Source of the DNA: Spirochaetales bacterium Spiro_03 | Lineage (GTDB): Bacteria > Spirochaetota > Spirochaetia > Sphaerochaetales > Sphaerochaetaceae | Direction: 5' to 3' | NCBI GenBank assembly: GCA_001603105.1 | Contig: LVBE01000050.1 | Coordinates: 1 to 41,332, forward strand | Length of the DNA: 41,332 nucleotides | Shown: positions 16,694-24,859 of the stretch, piece after piece | Layout of the letters: every line of letters begins with the position of its first letter | How positions within the stretch are numbered: position 1 is the stretch's first letter | Notes under the pieces: model-generated | Database searches by the model: none | Seen by the model: only the letters and a program-made list of their open reading frames with translations | Told to the model about the DNA's origin: nothing | Position numbers and translations under genes: made by a program

Positions 16694-17503
16694 ATGGACG
16701 TACATCTGGACCAACACCACCTCGATGAGCTCGCACACGTCGTCGCCGATTGCGGCAGGTGGGCCAAGGCTATGCAGGCATCGGTGCACCGCTCCTACAA
16801 GAGTGACGGAACTCCGGTCACCGAGGTGGACCTTGAGATATCGAGGCGCATCGTAGAGCACATCGAAGCGCAGCTGCCGATGTGCAATATCGTCAGTGAG
16901 GAGAGCCTATCATCTTTTGAAGCTGACGCCCCATGGACCTTCATCCTCGACCCAATCGATGGTACGGATGTCTACTCACAGGGTATGCCGTGCTGGGCGG
17001 TCGCGCTAGGAATCCTCGATGACAAGCGTAACCCAGTCGGGGCGATGATCAGCTGCCCCCGATGGGGCCTTGGAGAGGAGGACCTCTTCATCCGCCTCGA
17101 TCCTGGCAAAGAGCTGCTGATCAACGGCGAGAGGTTTGCCGGCTACGGCGCCAAGGATGAGCCGCATCAGATCACGATGGGCTCCAGTGGTCAGCGCCAC
17201 TTTGATTTCAGTGCCTTCGATGGCAAGATCCGCATTTTCGGATCGGCGATCCTGCACCTGTTGGCGCCGGTCATCTACCCACATGTGCAGGGAGCGATCG
17301 TCCAATCGTGCTACGCCTGGGATGTGGCGGCCTCCCATGCGGTGATGCGCGCTGTCTCAATGGATTTGGAGTATGTCGATGGCAGGCCATTTGTCTATGA
17401 TGATGGGCTGCTCATCGAACGCAATAGTTTTGAACCAGCGCTCTACGGCGGCAACGAAGCGTGCATCACGGCTCTTCGTCGTCTCGTGCCTCCCAAACGG
17501 TGA
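16694..17503 (+). CDS. inositol monophosphatase family phosphatase
   Basis: The 269-residue protein belongs to the Mg-dependent, lithium-sensitive phosphatase superfamily (SuhB, CysQ, HisN). The metal sites are visible: KSDGTPVTEVDLEIS, the acidic pair in IVSEES, the hallmark LDPIDGTDVY near 90-100, and YAWDVAASHAVM near 205-215, a variant of WDxAAG. Substrate (inositol phosphate, PAP or histidinol phosphate) cannot be told. ATG 16694 lacks a good ribosome site; in-frame codons back to 16637 overlap the mfd promoter. The last 38 bases overlap the 3' end of the transporter gene on the other strand. Confidence 0.85.
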   Translation: MDVHLDQHHLDELAHVVADCGRWAKAMQASVHRSYKSDGTPVTEVDLEISRRIVEHIEAQLPMCNIVSEESLSSFEADAPWTFILDPIDGTDVYSQGMPCWAVALGILDDKRNPVGAMISCPRWGLGEEDLFIRLDPGKELLINGERFAGYGAKDEPHQITMGSSGQRHFDFSAFDGKIRIFGSAILHLLAPVIYPHVQGAIVQSCYAWDVAASHAVMRAVSMDLEYVDGRPFVYDDGLLIERNSFEPALYGGNEACITALRRLVPPKR

Positions 17504-18188
17504 TGTCGTCGACCTTGCCCTTCTCAGCCCAGTGGCGGGCAAGGTACATGAACGGGGTATCGAAAAGAGCGACAACCCACTTCAATAGATAGGTGGAGAG
17601 CGCGATCTCTACCAATACGGGTGTCGGATAGAGGCCCCAGAAGGCGATTGAGACAAAGATGAGGGTGTCGATGAGCTGGCTTACGAAGGTTGAGAGGTTG
17701 TTACGGACCCACAGCGTATGGTGTCCTGGCCTGCGTCGCCTCCAGTAGTCGAACGCCCACACATCGTGGAGATTGCTGACCAGGTAGGCGACCAGGCTAG
17801 CGAGGGCAATGCGTGGCATCAGTGAGAAGATCGTCGACAGGCTCATCTGGGCGATATCGCTGGACGAAGGGTTGAAGAGCAACGCCGCCTGCATCAGCAG
17901 CGTCATAGCCACCAAACTGAAGAAGCCGATGCCTACCGCCCGGTAGGAGTCGCGCTTACCGTAGAGCTCGCTGAGGATATCAGTGGCCAGAAACCCGGTT
18001 GCATAGACAATGTTGCCCAGTGTCGCCTCAAGGCCAAAGAGGGTGACGTTCTTCGTCACCTGGATATTGGCCACAATGACGCTGATCGGCACCCAAACGT
18101 AGAGGCCCACCTTCCCCCAGAGGCGGAAGGCACCCATGATCAGGGCAAAGTTCAAAACCAACATCAAGACCCAATATAGTTCATTCAC
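17466..18188 (-). CDS. queuosine precursor transporter (YhhQ/VUT family)
   Basis: The 240-residue inner-membrane protein has about six hydrophobic segments and the family features NIVYATGFLATDILSELYGKRDSYRAVGIGF and, further on, RNNLSTFVSQLIDTLIFVSIAF. Members take up queuine or preQ bases for tRNA modification. GTG 18188 is chosen because GGGAG lies seven bases upstream; TTG 18194 is too close to it. The start overlaps the NTPase gene by 8 bases, so translation is probably coupled. No queuosine synthesis gene is in the window, which fits salvage. Its 3' end overlaps the phosphatase gene tail to tail. Confidence 0.85.
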   Translation of the reverse strand: MNELYWVLMLVLNFALIMGAFRLWGKVGLYVWVPISVIVANIQVTKNVTLFGLEATLGNIVYATGFLATDILSELYGKRDSYRAVGIGFFSLVAMTLLMQAALLFNPSSSDIAQMSLSTIFSLMPRIALASLVAYLVSNLHDVWAFDYWRRRRPGHHTLWVRNNLSTFVSQLIDTLIFVSIAFWGLYPTPVLVEIALSTYLLKWVVALFDTPFMYLARHWAEKGKVDDITVWEARDDEEP

Positions 18189-18669
18189 AGCCAAACTCCC
18201 TTGTGTGCACCACCGCTATCTCAGCGATGCCATAGCGGTCCTTCACCGCATCGACGAACGGGGCGCGTACCGCCGCCACTACAGAAAGGCCATCGGTCTG
18301 TAGGGCAGCGGAAAACGATGGACCCAACCCCTTGCCATCGAGCTCAAGGCGCCCGATCTCATCGAAGATTGCCAGCTCAGCCTGCGCCAAGGCACCCAAG
18401 ATGCGCCCATTGGCCCATGCAAAGGCTGTCGGGTCGTAGAAGAAGCGTCCGAGCGCCAGCCACCCCGGTGATGCGATCGTACTCACCGCCAGACGCGTCT
18501 CTCGCGTTGTGAGGTCTTGAAGGGTATACTGATTTTTCTCCCCTTGTGCAAGGGTGAGGATGCCACAGCGGCGCATCTGGCAGTACGGTGGTAGGGCGAT
18601 CAGGCGCCTGAGGGTCGTACTTTTGCCCTCATTGCGCTCACCGACGACGAAGAGCAGCCTAGGAGCCAT
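18181..18669 (-). CDS. P-loop NTPase, THEP1-like
   Basis: The 162-residue protein has a Walker A motif GERNEGKST at residues 9-17 and a Walker B LAIFDEIGRLEL near 103-114. The size and the Walker B followed by an acidic-Gly-Arg turn resemble the THEP1 nucleoside-triphosphatase family, which is widespread but without a settled role. ATG 18669 places the P loop at the very N-terminus, as usual; an in-frame ATG at 18690 is possible. It overlaps the ACT-domain gene by 11 bases and the transporter gene by 8, so the three products are probably made in step. Confidence 0.7.
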   Translation of the reverse strand: MAPRLLFVVGERNEGKSTTLRRLIALPPYCQMRRCGILTLAQGEKNQYTLQDLTTRETRLAVSTIASPGWLALGRFFYDPTAFAWANGRILGALAQAELAIFDEIGRLELDGKGLGPSFSAALQTDGLSVVAAVRAPFVDAVKDRYGIAEIAVVHTREFGCE

Positions 18670-19318
18670 TGAAGAGGCCCTGCAGCACATCGAATGCGCG
18701 CATCGAGTCCTCTCGCTTGATTACAAACGTCAGCTCATTCATCGTGGAGACAATCTCGATCACGTTGATCTGCTCCCAGGCAAGGCGCCTGACTGCCTCG
18801 TAGACTACCCCGGGGGTCTGGAGGAACTCACCGGTGAAGACCAAGGTCAGCGCCACCAGGTCATCCATCTGGTTGAGCACCTCCTCCCCTTCGGCCAGGG
18901 TGCTTACCAGGTCGCGGTACTTCTCACTGACGGCGATGCTTACCTCGTGGCTTCCGAGGGTAATATTCAAAAAATCCCCCTTCTCCACCGAGACCTGGCT
19001 GTATAGGGACGCGAGCTTTGCGATGAACTGGTCGCGCCTGACAAGATTGAGGTCGAAGATGTTGGTCTTCATGACAATGCCGTAGTCGACCGCATTTTTG
19101 CTACGCTTCTCACTGCCGCGCCTCAGCTCATCGGCGTAGCGGCGCAGCGCCATGACGATAGCGCTGCTCTTCACCTCTTTTGCATACAGGCGCTCGACCT
19201 CGCTGTGGATGGAGGCAGCGTAGTTGCTGTAACTGAGGATGCCGTTGATCAACATTTCATGGATGAATGGGGATTTGTCAACGATACGTTTCACACAACT
19301 GCTTACTGTTTCAGCCAT
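18659..19318 (-). CDS. ACT-domain protein with helical N-terminal domain
   Basis: The 219-residue protein is not an enzyme that I recognise. Residues 1-70 are helical (PFIHEMLINGILSYSNYAASIHSEVERLY, then SAIVMALRRYADELRR) and look like a winged-helix-type unit. The C-terminal third (VVYEAVRRLAWEQINVIEIVSTMNELTFVIKREDSMRAFDVLQ) has the pattern of an ACT domain as found at the end of aspartate kinases, and the middle may hold a second one. Similar proteins, as I recall, occur in archaea. ACT domains bind small ligands such as amino acids, so it may be a sensor or regulator. GGAGG lies five bases before ATG 19318. First gene of a three-gene operon. Confidence 0.65.
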   Translation of the reverse strand: MAETVSSCVKRIVDKSPFIHEMLINGILSYSNYAASIHSEVERLYAKEVKSSAIVMALRRYADELRRGSEKRSKNAVDYGIVMKTNIFDLNLVRRDQFIAKLASLYSQVSVEKGDFLNITLGSHEVSIAVSEKYRDLVSTLAEGEEVLNQMDDLVALTLVFTGEFLQTPGVVYEAVRRLAWEQINVIEIVSTMNELTFVIKREDSMRAFDVLQGLFNGS

Positions 19319-19338
19319 TTCTGCCTCCGATACTGTTA

Positions 19339-19367
19339 TTACTACCACAATCTAAGAATATTCACAA
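19339..19367 (-). promoter_or_regulatory. promoter of the ACT-NTPase-transporter operon
   Basis: On the minus strand TTGTGA (19367-19362) and TAGTAA (19344-19339) are separated by 17 bases. A dyad ATATG-CT-CATAT at 19373-19384 lies just upstream, between this promoter and that of nrdR. Confidence 0.5.
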
Positions 19368-19421
19368 CAAAAATATGCTCATATGTTGCTCATTGTACAC
19401 CAAGATTCAACCTCTGTAGAG

Positions 19422-19450
19422 TTGCCAGAGTTACACCACACGCCTATACT
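19422..19450 (+). promoter_or_regulatory. promoter of nrdR
   Basis: TTGCCA (19422-19427) and TATACT (19445-19450) are separated by 17 bases. The short leader carries TGGAGG six bases before the nrdR ATG. No clear NrdR box was seen nearby. Confidence 0.7.
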
Positions 19451-19467
19451 GCAGATGGAGGTACCCG

Positions 19468-19932
19468 ATGCGTTGTCCCCACTGCTCATCAATTGACGAC
19501 AAGGTCCTTGAATCCCGACAGAACGCCAGCGGCTCGTCGATCAGGAGGCGCAGAGAGTGCAATGTCTGCCACTACCGCTTTACCAGTTACGAGCGGATCG
19601 AGGATAAGCCGCTGATGGTCATCAAACGCGATGGCAGACGGGAGGTCTTTGATCTGAACAAGATCGGACGTGGCATCCGCTCGTGCACCGAGAAGCTGAA
19701 CATCACCGAAGCCCAGCTCGACCAACTTTTGCAGAACATCGAGGATGCCATCATGCTCAAGGTCGGCGGCAGACGAGAGATCCACAGCTCGGCAATCGGC
19801 GAGGAGGCGCTTAAGCAACTGCGCGAGGTGGACTTGGTCGCCTACGTGCGCTTCGCCGCCGTCTACAAGGCGTTCAACGACCTAGGCCAATTCATCCTAG
19901 AGATTCAGAAGCTCGGCAGCGAGCTCACCTAG
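19468..19932 (+). CDS. nrdR: transcriptional repressor NrdR
   Basis: The 154-residue repressor controls ribonucleotide reductase genes in response to ATP/dATP. The N-terminal zinc ribbon has CPHC (3-6) and CNVC (31-34), followed by the RRRECNVCHYRFTSYERIE signature region and an ATP-cone domain from about 46 on (VIKRDGRREVFDLNKI). Length is standard. The last 8 bases overlap the 3' end of the dGTPase-like gene on the other strand, which also acts on the dNTP pool. Whether the shared function and the overlap are linked is not known. Confidence 0.96.
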   Translation: MRCPHCSSIDDKVLESRQNASGSSIRRRRECNVCHYRFTSYERIEDKPLMVIKRDGRREVFDLNKIGRGIRSCTEKLNITEAQLDQLLQNIEDAIMLKVGGRREIHSSAIGEEALKQLREVDLVAYVRFAAVYKAFNDLGQFILEIQKLGSELT

Positions 19933-21079
19933 GGGCGTCAAACCACTTGCCCGTCATTGCCTGGGTGATCTCGTCATTGAGGTGCTCGGGCTTGAGGATC
20001 TCATTGGCGCAGTCGAGACAGAAGGTATCGCTCATACCGGCGACATAATCGAAGATGAGGCGGTCGAGCGACCCATCATGGTCCAGATACGCACCCTTCA
20101 TCTCGCTGTAATGGCGGTAAAAGCCTGCTGCGAGCATATTGCGCTCATCGCGATAGCGCCCCTCATCATCGCCACACGTATCGACAAGGTAGCGCAGGTA
20201 GTCGACAATCAGGTGCAACAAGCGGCTGAAGTAGCGCTCATAGCCCTCCAACAGTCGGCTTTTATAGATACGCTGGTAGTTGGAGCGTACCATCGCCTCG
20301 ACGGCGAAAAACCGTTCATCACTGAAGGCGATGCCCCGCTCTTCTGAGGATGAGCGGATGAGGTCGATGACCAGCGTATCGATGATCTGGGCATTGGATG
20401 AGCCAAGGGCCCTACGCACCCCTTCATCGAGATCGCCCCACTCAACAAGCGCGAGGCGGGTGGCGTCCTCCCAGTCTCGACCGATATAGGCAATGGTGTC
20501 GCTTTGGCGCACCACCGCAGCCTCCCACGTCGAGGGCATCAGGCCATGGCGGCTTGCGACCGCCTCCAACTCCTTGATGGTGAAGGTTGGCAGGACGGAC
20601 TGGGAGAGCTGCTCGCCATTGTGGCTGACGATACCATCACGCACCGCGTAGGTGAGGTTCAGACCCTTGCCGCCACCTGAGAGGAAGTCGACGACCCTGA
20701 GGCTATGTAGCTCGTGCTCAAAGGGAGGCAGACCCGAATCGACCATCATCGCCGAGATGATCTTCTCACCGGTGTGACCGAAGGGCGTGTGGCCCAAATC
20801 GTGGCCCATCCCGATGGCCCAGGCGAGTTCGCTGTCCAGCCCCAGGCCCCGGCAGATCGTCGTGGCTATGGAGGCAACGTGCAACGAGTGCTCGATGCGG
20901 GTGCAGATGTGGTCATTAGAGGGGGCGAAGAAGACCTGTGTCTTGTGCTTCAGCCTCCTGAAGGCGGAGCTGTGGATGATGGCTGTGGTATCGCGATAGT
21001 AGGGTCCGCGAACATCCTCGTCCTTCGGCCTTGAGCGCGCCATCAATAGGGGTAATGAAATTTTATTATCCATGCTCAT
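19925..21079 (-). CDS. dgt: deoxyguanosinetriphosphate triphosphohydrolase-like protein
   Basis: The 384-residue HD-domain enzyme hydrolyses dNTPs to the nucleoside and triphosphate. Visible motifs are YYRDTTAIIHSSAFRRLKHKTQVF, the first metal histidine H64 in TRIEHSLHVA, and the HD pair H93-D94 in MGHDLGHTPFGHTGE; the last Asp of the metal site is probably in the DTIAYIGRDWEDA region. The length fits the short class of Dgt-like proteins, which often act on several dNTPs. Two in-frame starts (21079 and 21073) follow a weak GGGA site. Divergent from the membrane-protein gene at 21147. Confidence 0.93.
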   Translation of the reverse strand: MSMDNKISLPLLMARSRPKDEDVRGPYYRDTTAIIHSSAFRRLKHKTQVFFAPSNDHICTRIEHSLHVASIATTICRGLGLDSELAWAIGMGHDLGHTPFGHTGEKIISAMMVDSGLPPFEHELHSLRVVDFLSGGGKGLNLTYAVRDGIVSHNGEQLSQSVLPTFTIKELEAVASRHGLMPSTWEAAVVRQSDTIAYIGRDWEDATRLALVEWGDLDEGVRRALGSSNAQIIDTLVIDLIRSSSEERGIAFSDERFFAVEAMVRSNYQRIYKSRLLEGYERYFSRLLHLIVDYLRYLVDTCGDDEGRYRDERNMLAAGFYRHYSEMKGAYLDHDGSLDRLIFDYVAGMSDTFCLDCANEILKPEHLNDEITQAMTGKWFDAPR

Positions 21080-21146
21080 CGTTGTTTCCCAAATGTTCGC
21101 CTCTATGGTATCATGTCAAAAGAGTCCTTGGATAGCGGAGGTTGTC

Positions 21147-21617
21147 ATGGTTGAGATCTATCTACTGCCCCTGGCGTGCTTGTTGTTGAATTTTCTGGCC
21201 TTTGCCGCGTGTCTACGCTTTCTCTTCTCCCGCCAAGGCCTCTACTGGATCATTCCGCTTGCGCTGACCCTCTTCATGGCCTGGCCCCACGCCCTCACCC
21301 TCTACACCGTGGCAAGCGCCGCCAAAGCCCCACCATCGTCATGGGCGTACCTTGATCTGCAACCGCTTCTGCTCTCGTTACTGTGGTACGCCATGATCGT
21401 CACATTCCACTACGCCTTGAAGAAGACGATCCGGGTCAACCTCTACGCCGAAGGGGTGAAGAAGAACCTCCATGAGGCACGCTATCTGGCATCCGGTGAT
21501 GAGGCAGAGCGCCTACGCCGCGATCGACGCTGGCGCACTCACCTGGCCAACCGAGCCGTTCCGGCTAGGCTCGGCCTCTATCCCAGCGGATGGACTGACC
21601 TCTTCGATGAAGCCTAG
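21147..21617 (+). CDS. hypothetical membrane protein upstream of aroK
   Basis: The 156-residue protein is not recognised. Residues 1-100 hold three hydrophobic segments (about 4-24, 32-54 and 71-90, the last near LQPLLLSLLWYAMIVTF), and residues 100-156 form a basic, cytoplasmic tail rich in Arg (GDEAERLRRDRRWRTHLANRA). GGAGG lies six bases before ATG 21147; a longer in-frame reading from 21072 would overlap the dgt start and has no ribosome site. The stop codon is immediately followed by the aroK ATG, so it is cotranscribed and translationally coupled with the shikimate genes. A candidate promoter TTCCCA-17-TATCAT lies at 21086-21114. Confidence 0.7.
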   Translation: MVEIYLLPLACLLLNFLAFAACLRFLFSRQGLYWIIPLALTLFMAWPHALTLYTVASAAKAPPSSWAYLDLQPLLLSLLWYAMIVTFHYALKKTIRVNLYAEGVKKNLHEARYLASGDEAERLRRDRRWRTHLANRAVPARLGLYPSGWTDLFDEA

Positions 21618-22148
21618 ATGAGAGGACATCTCTACCTCAGCGGCATCAAGCATAGCGGCAAGACAACCTTGGCCGCCCTCATCGCCCCAGCGCTTGACAT
21701 GCCCTGGGTCGACCTGGACGCCCTGGTGCTCACCACGATCGGCGCCTTCCCATCGATTAGGTCGTTCTATCGCGAAATGGGGCAGATCGCCTTCCAGGCC
21801 AAGGAAGTCGAAGCACTTGAGGCCCTTCTCTCAGAGGCGAGTGCACCGCACCTCATCGCCCTCGGCGGGGGGGCGTGTGACAACGAGGATTTGATGACCT
21901 TGGTCAAGGGCAGCGGCACGCTCATCTACCTCCAAGTCGATGAAGAGGTACTCTACCGGCGCATCATGGGCGCGGGCATCCCCCCCTTCCTTGACGGCCC
22001 TGACCCGCGCCATGCATTCTCACTGCTCTACCAACGGCGCCATGAGCGCTATTCCCAGGCTTGCGATCTTCTGGTAGAATTGTCCGATGGCCCTGCTGAT
22101 GAGCAGGCAGAGACCGTGCTGCTCGCCCTGGAGGGCCAGGAGGTTTGA
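21618..22148 (+). CDS. aroK: shikimate kinase
   Basis: The 176-residue cytoplasmic enzyme phosphorylates shikimate at O3 with ATP. The P loop is SGIKHSGKTTLA at 8-19, the shikimate-binding DLDALV follows at 32-37, and the Walker-B-like ALGGGACDN lies near 75-83; the RR in VLYRRIMG is near the lid. Length is typical. The ATG directly follows the TAG of the membrane-protein gene, and the stop TGA is followed directly by the aroC ATG, so the three are one unit. Confidence 0.92.
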   Translation: MRGHLYLSGIKHSGKTTLAALIAPALDMPWVDLDALVLTTIGAFPSIRSFYREMGQIAFQAKEVEALEALLSEASAPHLIALGGGACDNEDLMTLVKGSGTLIYLQVDEEVLYRRIMGAGIPPFLDGPDPRHAFSLLYQRRHERYSQACDLLVELSDGPADEQAETVLLALEGQEV

Positions 22149-23201
22149 ATGGCATACAACACCTTTGGCACCGCGTTCTCGATCACGACCTTCGGCGAAT
22201 CCCATGGAGAGGCCCTGGGGGTCATCATCGACGGCGTCGAGTCCAACTTCCCCATTGATGAAGCGGCCTTGCAAGCGGAGATGAACCGCCGCCGACCGGG
22301 ATCAAACCCCGCCGGCACCGAACGAAACGAAATCGACAAGCTCTCCATCCTCAGCGGGGTCTATGAGGGCAAGACCACCGGCTCCCCCATTGCCATGATG
22401 CTGTGGTCGACCAACCAACGCAGCAGTGACTACGAACACCTGCGCTCTGTCTTCCGCCCCGGCCATGCTGACTGGACCTACTACAAGAAGTGGGGCAACC
22501 GTGACATCCGCGGCGGTGGGCGCTCAAGTGGCCGAGAGACGAGCGCTCGCGTAGCAGCTGGGGCCCTGGCCAAGCAGCTCTTGGCAAAACGGGGCATCAA
22601 CGTTTTTGCCGGCACCGTCCAAGTGGGCCCCATCGTGGCGACAAAGCGACAGTGGGAGAGCGTCGATCCAATCCTCCACTGCCCTGACCCCGATGTAGCA
22701 CCTGCGATGGTAGATCTCATCGATGAGGTGCGCCGCCAGCAGGACTCGATAGGTGGGGTCATCGAATGCAGGGCCACCGGCCTGATGGCTGGCCTAGGCG
22801 AGCCAGCCTTCGGCAAGATTGAGGCACTGCTGGGGCAGGCGATCCTCTCAATTGGTGCAGTGAAGGGTGTTCAATTCGGCGATGGCTTTGCGTGCGCCTC
22901 GATGCGGGGCAGCCAGTTCAACGACCAACGAACCGAAGCAGGGTTTCTCTCCAACCACGCCGGCGGGATGCTCGGAGGCATCTCAAGCGGCCAGGAGCTG
23001 GTTTTGCAGGCCGCCATCAAGCCGACCTCATCGATCGGACGGGCCCAGCAGACGGTGACCACAGACAATGAGACTATCACGCTCACCATCGAAGGACGCC
23101 ACGACCCATGCATCTGTGCCCGGGCGGTGGTGGTCGTAGAGGCGATGGTTGCCATTACGCTGCTGGACCTCTACTACACGGCATTTGGACGGCATGCATG
23201 A
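22149..23201 (+). CDS. aroC: chorismate synthase
   Basis: The 350-residue FMN-dependent enzyme converts EPSP to chorismate, the last common step of aromatic synthesis. Signatures are TFGESHGEALGVIIDG near the N-terminus, RRPG and the FRPGHADWTYYKKWGNRDIRGGGRSSGRETSARV block, and SNHAGGMLGGISSGQ in the C-terminal half. Length is normal. The stop overlaps the start of the XPB helicase gene in ATGA, so helicase and chorismate synthase are on one transcript. Confidence 0.97.
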   Translation: MAYNTFGTAFSITTFGESHGEALGVIIDGVESNFPIDEAALQAEMNRRRPGSNPAGTERNEIDKLSILSGVYEGKTTGSPIAMMLWSTNQRSSDYEHLRSVFRPGHADWTYYKKWGNRDIRGGGRSSGRETSARVAAGALAKQLLAKRGINVFAGTVQVGPIVATKRQWESVDPILHCPDPDVAPAMVDLIDEVRRQQDSIGGVIECRATGLMAGLGEPAFGKIEALLGQAILSIGAVKGVQFGDGFACASMRGSQFNDQRTEAGFLSNHAGGMLGGISSGQELVLQAAIKPTSSIGRAQQTVTTDNETITLTIEGRHDPCICARAVVVVEAMVAITLLDLYYTAFGRHA

Positions 23202-24859
23202 AGGATACCCCCCTGATCGTCCAAAGTGACCGCAGTCTCCTCTTGGATGTCCATCATCGCGACAGTGACGCGTGCCGCAGCGACCTGATCCGCTTCTGTG
23301 AACTGGTCAAGAGCCCTGAGCACATGCACACCTATACCATCACGGCCTTGAGCCTCTACAACGCCAGCGCCCTTGGCCTTACTGTCGAGGCGATCATGCA
23401 GACTCTAGAGAAGTGGTCACGCTTTCCCATCGCCGACAGCGTGCGCTTCTTTGTCCAAGACATGGCTAGCCGCTGGGGCAAGGTGACCCTCACCGAGGGC
23501 GACGATCGGTCATACTACATCCTCAAGATCGACAATGAGCGCATCAAGGCGGAGCTGGTACGCCGCCCCGCTATCGCTAAGCTGCTACAGCATCGTGACC
23601 AGCACAGCTTTCTCATCAACGCCTACCACCGCGGCGAGGTGAAGCTGCAACTGATCAAGGCAGGTTGGCCCGTCGATGACCGCATCCCGCTTACCGGCGG
23701 AGAGAAGATCACCATCTCACTGAGACAGCAGAGCGTCGCCGGCAAGAGCTTTGTCGTGCGCCCCTACCAAGAGATGGCGGCTAGGGCGCTGTTGGGGGAC
23801 ATGGGGCCGGGTACAGGATACGGTGTCATCGTCATGCCCTGCGGATCAGGCAAGACTGTGGTGGGGATGCGGATCATGGAAGAGCTGGGCATGCGCACCC
23901 TTATCGTGACGACCAACGTCGCAGCTGTGCGACAATGGAAAGATGAGCTGGTGGACAAGAGCTCATTGCGCTCCGATGAGATCGGTGAGTACAGCGGCGA
24001 GCGCAAGGAGGTCAAGGCTGTCACCATCTGCACCTATCAGGTGCTGACCTGGCGCAAGGAGAAGGATGGGCCCTTCCTCCACCTCGACTTGTTGACCGAG
24101 GGAGGCTGGGGGCTGGTGATCTACGACGAGGTGCACATGCTGCCGGCTCCGATCTTCAAGGTCACCGCCGAGCTGCAGGCGATCCATCGCCTCGGCTTGA
24201 CGGCGACACTGGTGCGTGAGGATGGGCGCGAGGATGAGGTCTTCAGCCTCGTCGGACCCAAACGCTATGATGTGCCGTGGAGTGAGTTGCAACAGCAGGG
24301 GTATATCGCCACCGCGTACTGCCATGAGATCCGCATCGATCTGCCTGAGGAGCTTGAGATTCCGTATGCCATCGCCAACAAACGACAAAAATACCGCATC
24401 GCCAGCGAGAATCCCCGCAAGATGGAGGTCATCCAGGCCCTGATCGAACACCATCCTGACGACTACATCCTCGTCATCGGCCAATACCTTGAGCAGCTAC
24501 AAGAGATTTCCGCACGCATCGGAGCGCCGATCATCACCGGCAGTACCCCCAATAGTCGCCGTGACGAGCTGTACAGCGCATTCCGTGACGGATCGCTGCG
24601 GATCTTGGTGGTCAGCAAGGTGGCAAACTTCGCCATTGACCTGCCGGACGCATCGGTGGCCATCCAGGTCTCCGGCTCCTTCGGCAGCCGCAGCGAGGAG
24701 GCTCAGCGCCTCGGGCGGATCCTCCGCCCCAAAAACCGCTCCTCGTTTTTCTATTCGATCATCACCCAGTATTCAAGCGAAGAGGAGTTTGCCGCAAACC
24801 GACAGAAGTTCCTTGCCGAGCAGGGCTATACGTATGAAGTGGAGGTGTGGCCCAATTGA
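23198..24859 (+). CDS. bacterial XPB-type DNA helicase (ERCC3/Ssl2 family)
   Basis: The 553-residue superfamily 2 helicase is a bacterial relative of the XPB subunit of TFIIH. Walker A is MPCGSGKTVVG (K219), the DEVH box lies at 310-313, LTATLVREDGREDEV follows and contains the RED motif specific to XPB, and the C-terminal helicase domain ends in QRLGRILRPKN. The N-terminal 190 residues match the damage-recognition-like/clutch region in size. Its role in bacteria is likely repair or 3'-5' DNA unwinding, but is not settled. Start ATG 23198 overlaps the aroC stop; the next gene overlaps its own stop by 4 bases. Confidence 0.92.
   Translation: MKDTPLIVQSDRSLLLDVHHRDSDACRSDLIRFCELVKSPEHMHTYTITALSLYNASALGLTVEAIMQTLEKWSRFPIADSVRFFVQDMASRWGKVTLTEGDDRSYYILKIDNERIKAELVRRPAIAKLLQHRDQHSFLINAYHRGEVKLQLIKAGWPVDDRIPLTGGEKITISLRQQSVAGKSFVVRPYQEMAARALLGDMGPGTGYGVIVMPCGSGKTVVGMRIMEELGMRTLIVTTNVAAVRQWKDELVDKSSLRSDEIGEYSGERKEVKAVTICTYQVLTWRKEKDGPFLHLDLLTEGGWGLVIYDEVHMLPAPIFKVTAELQAIHRLGLTATLVREDGREDEVFSLVGPKRYDVPWSELQQQGYIATAYCHEIRIDLPEELEIPYAIANKRQKYRIASENPRKMEVIQALIEHHPDDYILVIGQYLEQLQEISARIGAPIITGSTPNSRRDELYSAFRDGSLRILVVSKVANFAIDLPDASVAIQVSGSFGSRSEEAQRLGRILRPKNRSSFFYSIITQYSSEEEFAANRQKFLAEQGYTYEVEVWPN

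Noticed and set aside
16651-16767. Longer N-terminus of Mfd from 16767
   Set aside because: The added 39 residues overlap the divergent phosphatase gene and do not look like Mfd.
19319-19467. NrdR boxes in the nrdR/ACT intergenic region
   Set aside because: Several AT-rich dyads exist (such as 19373-19384), but none matches the paired NrdR box pattern.
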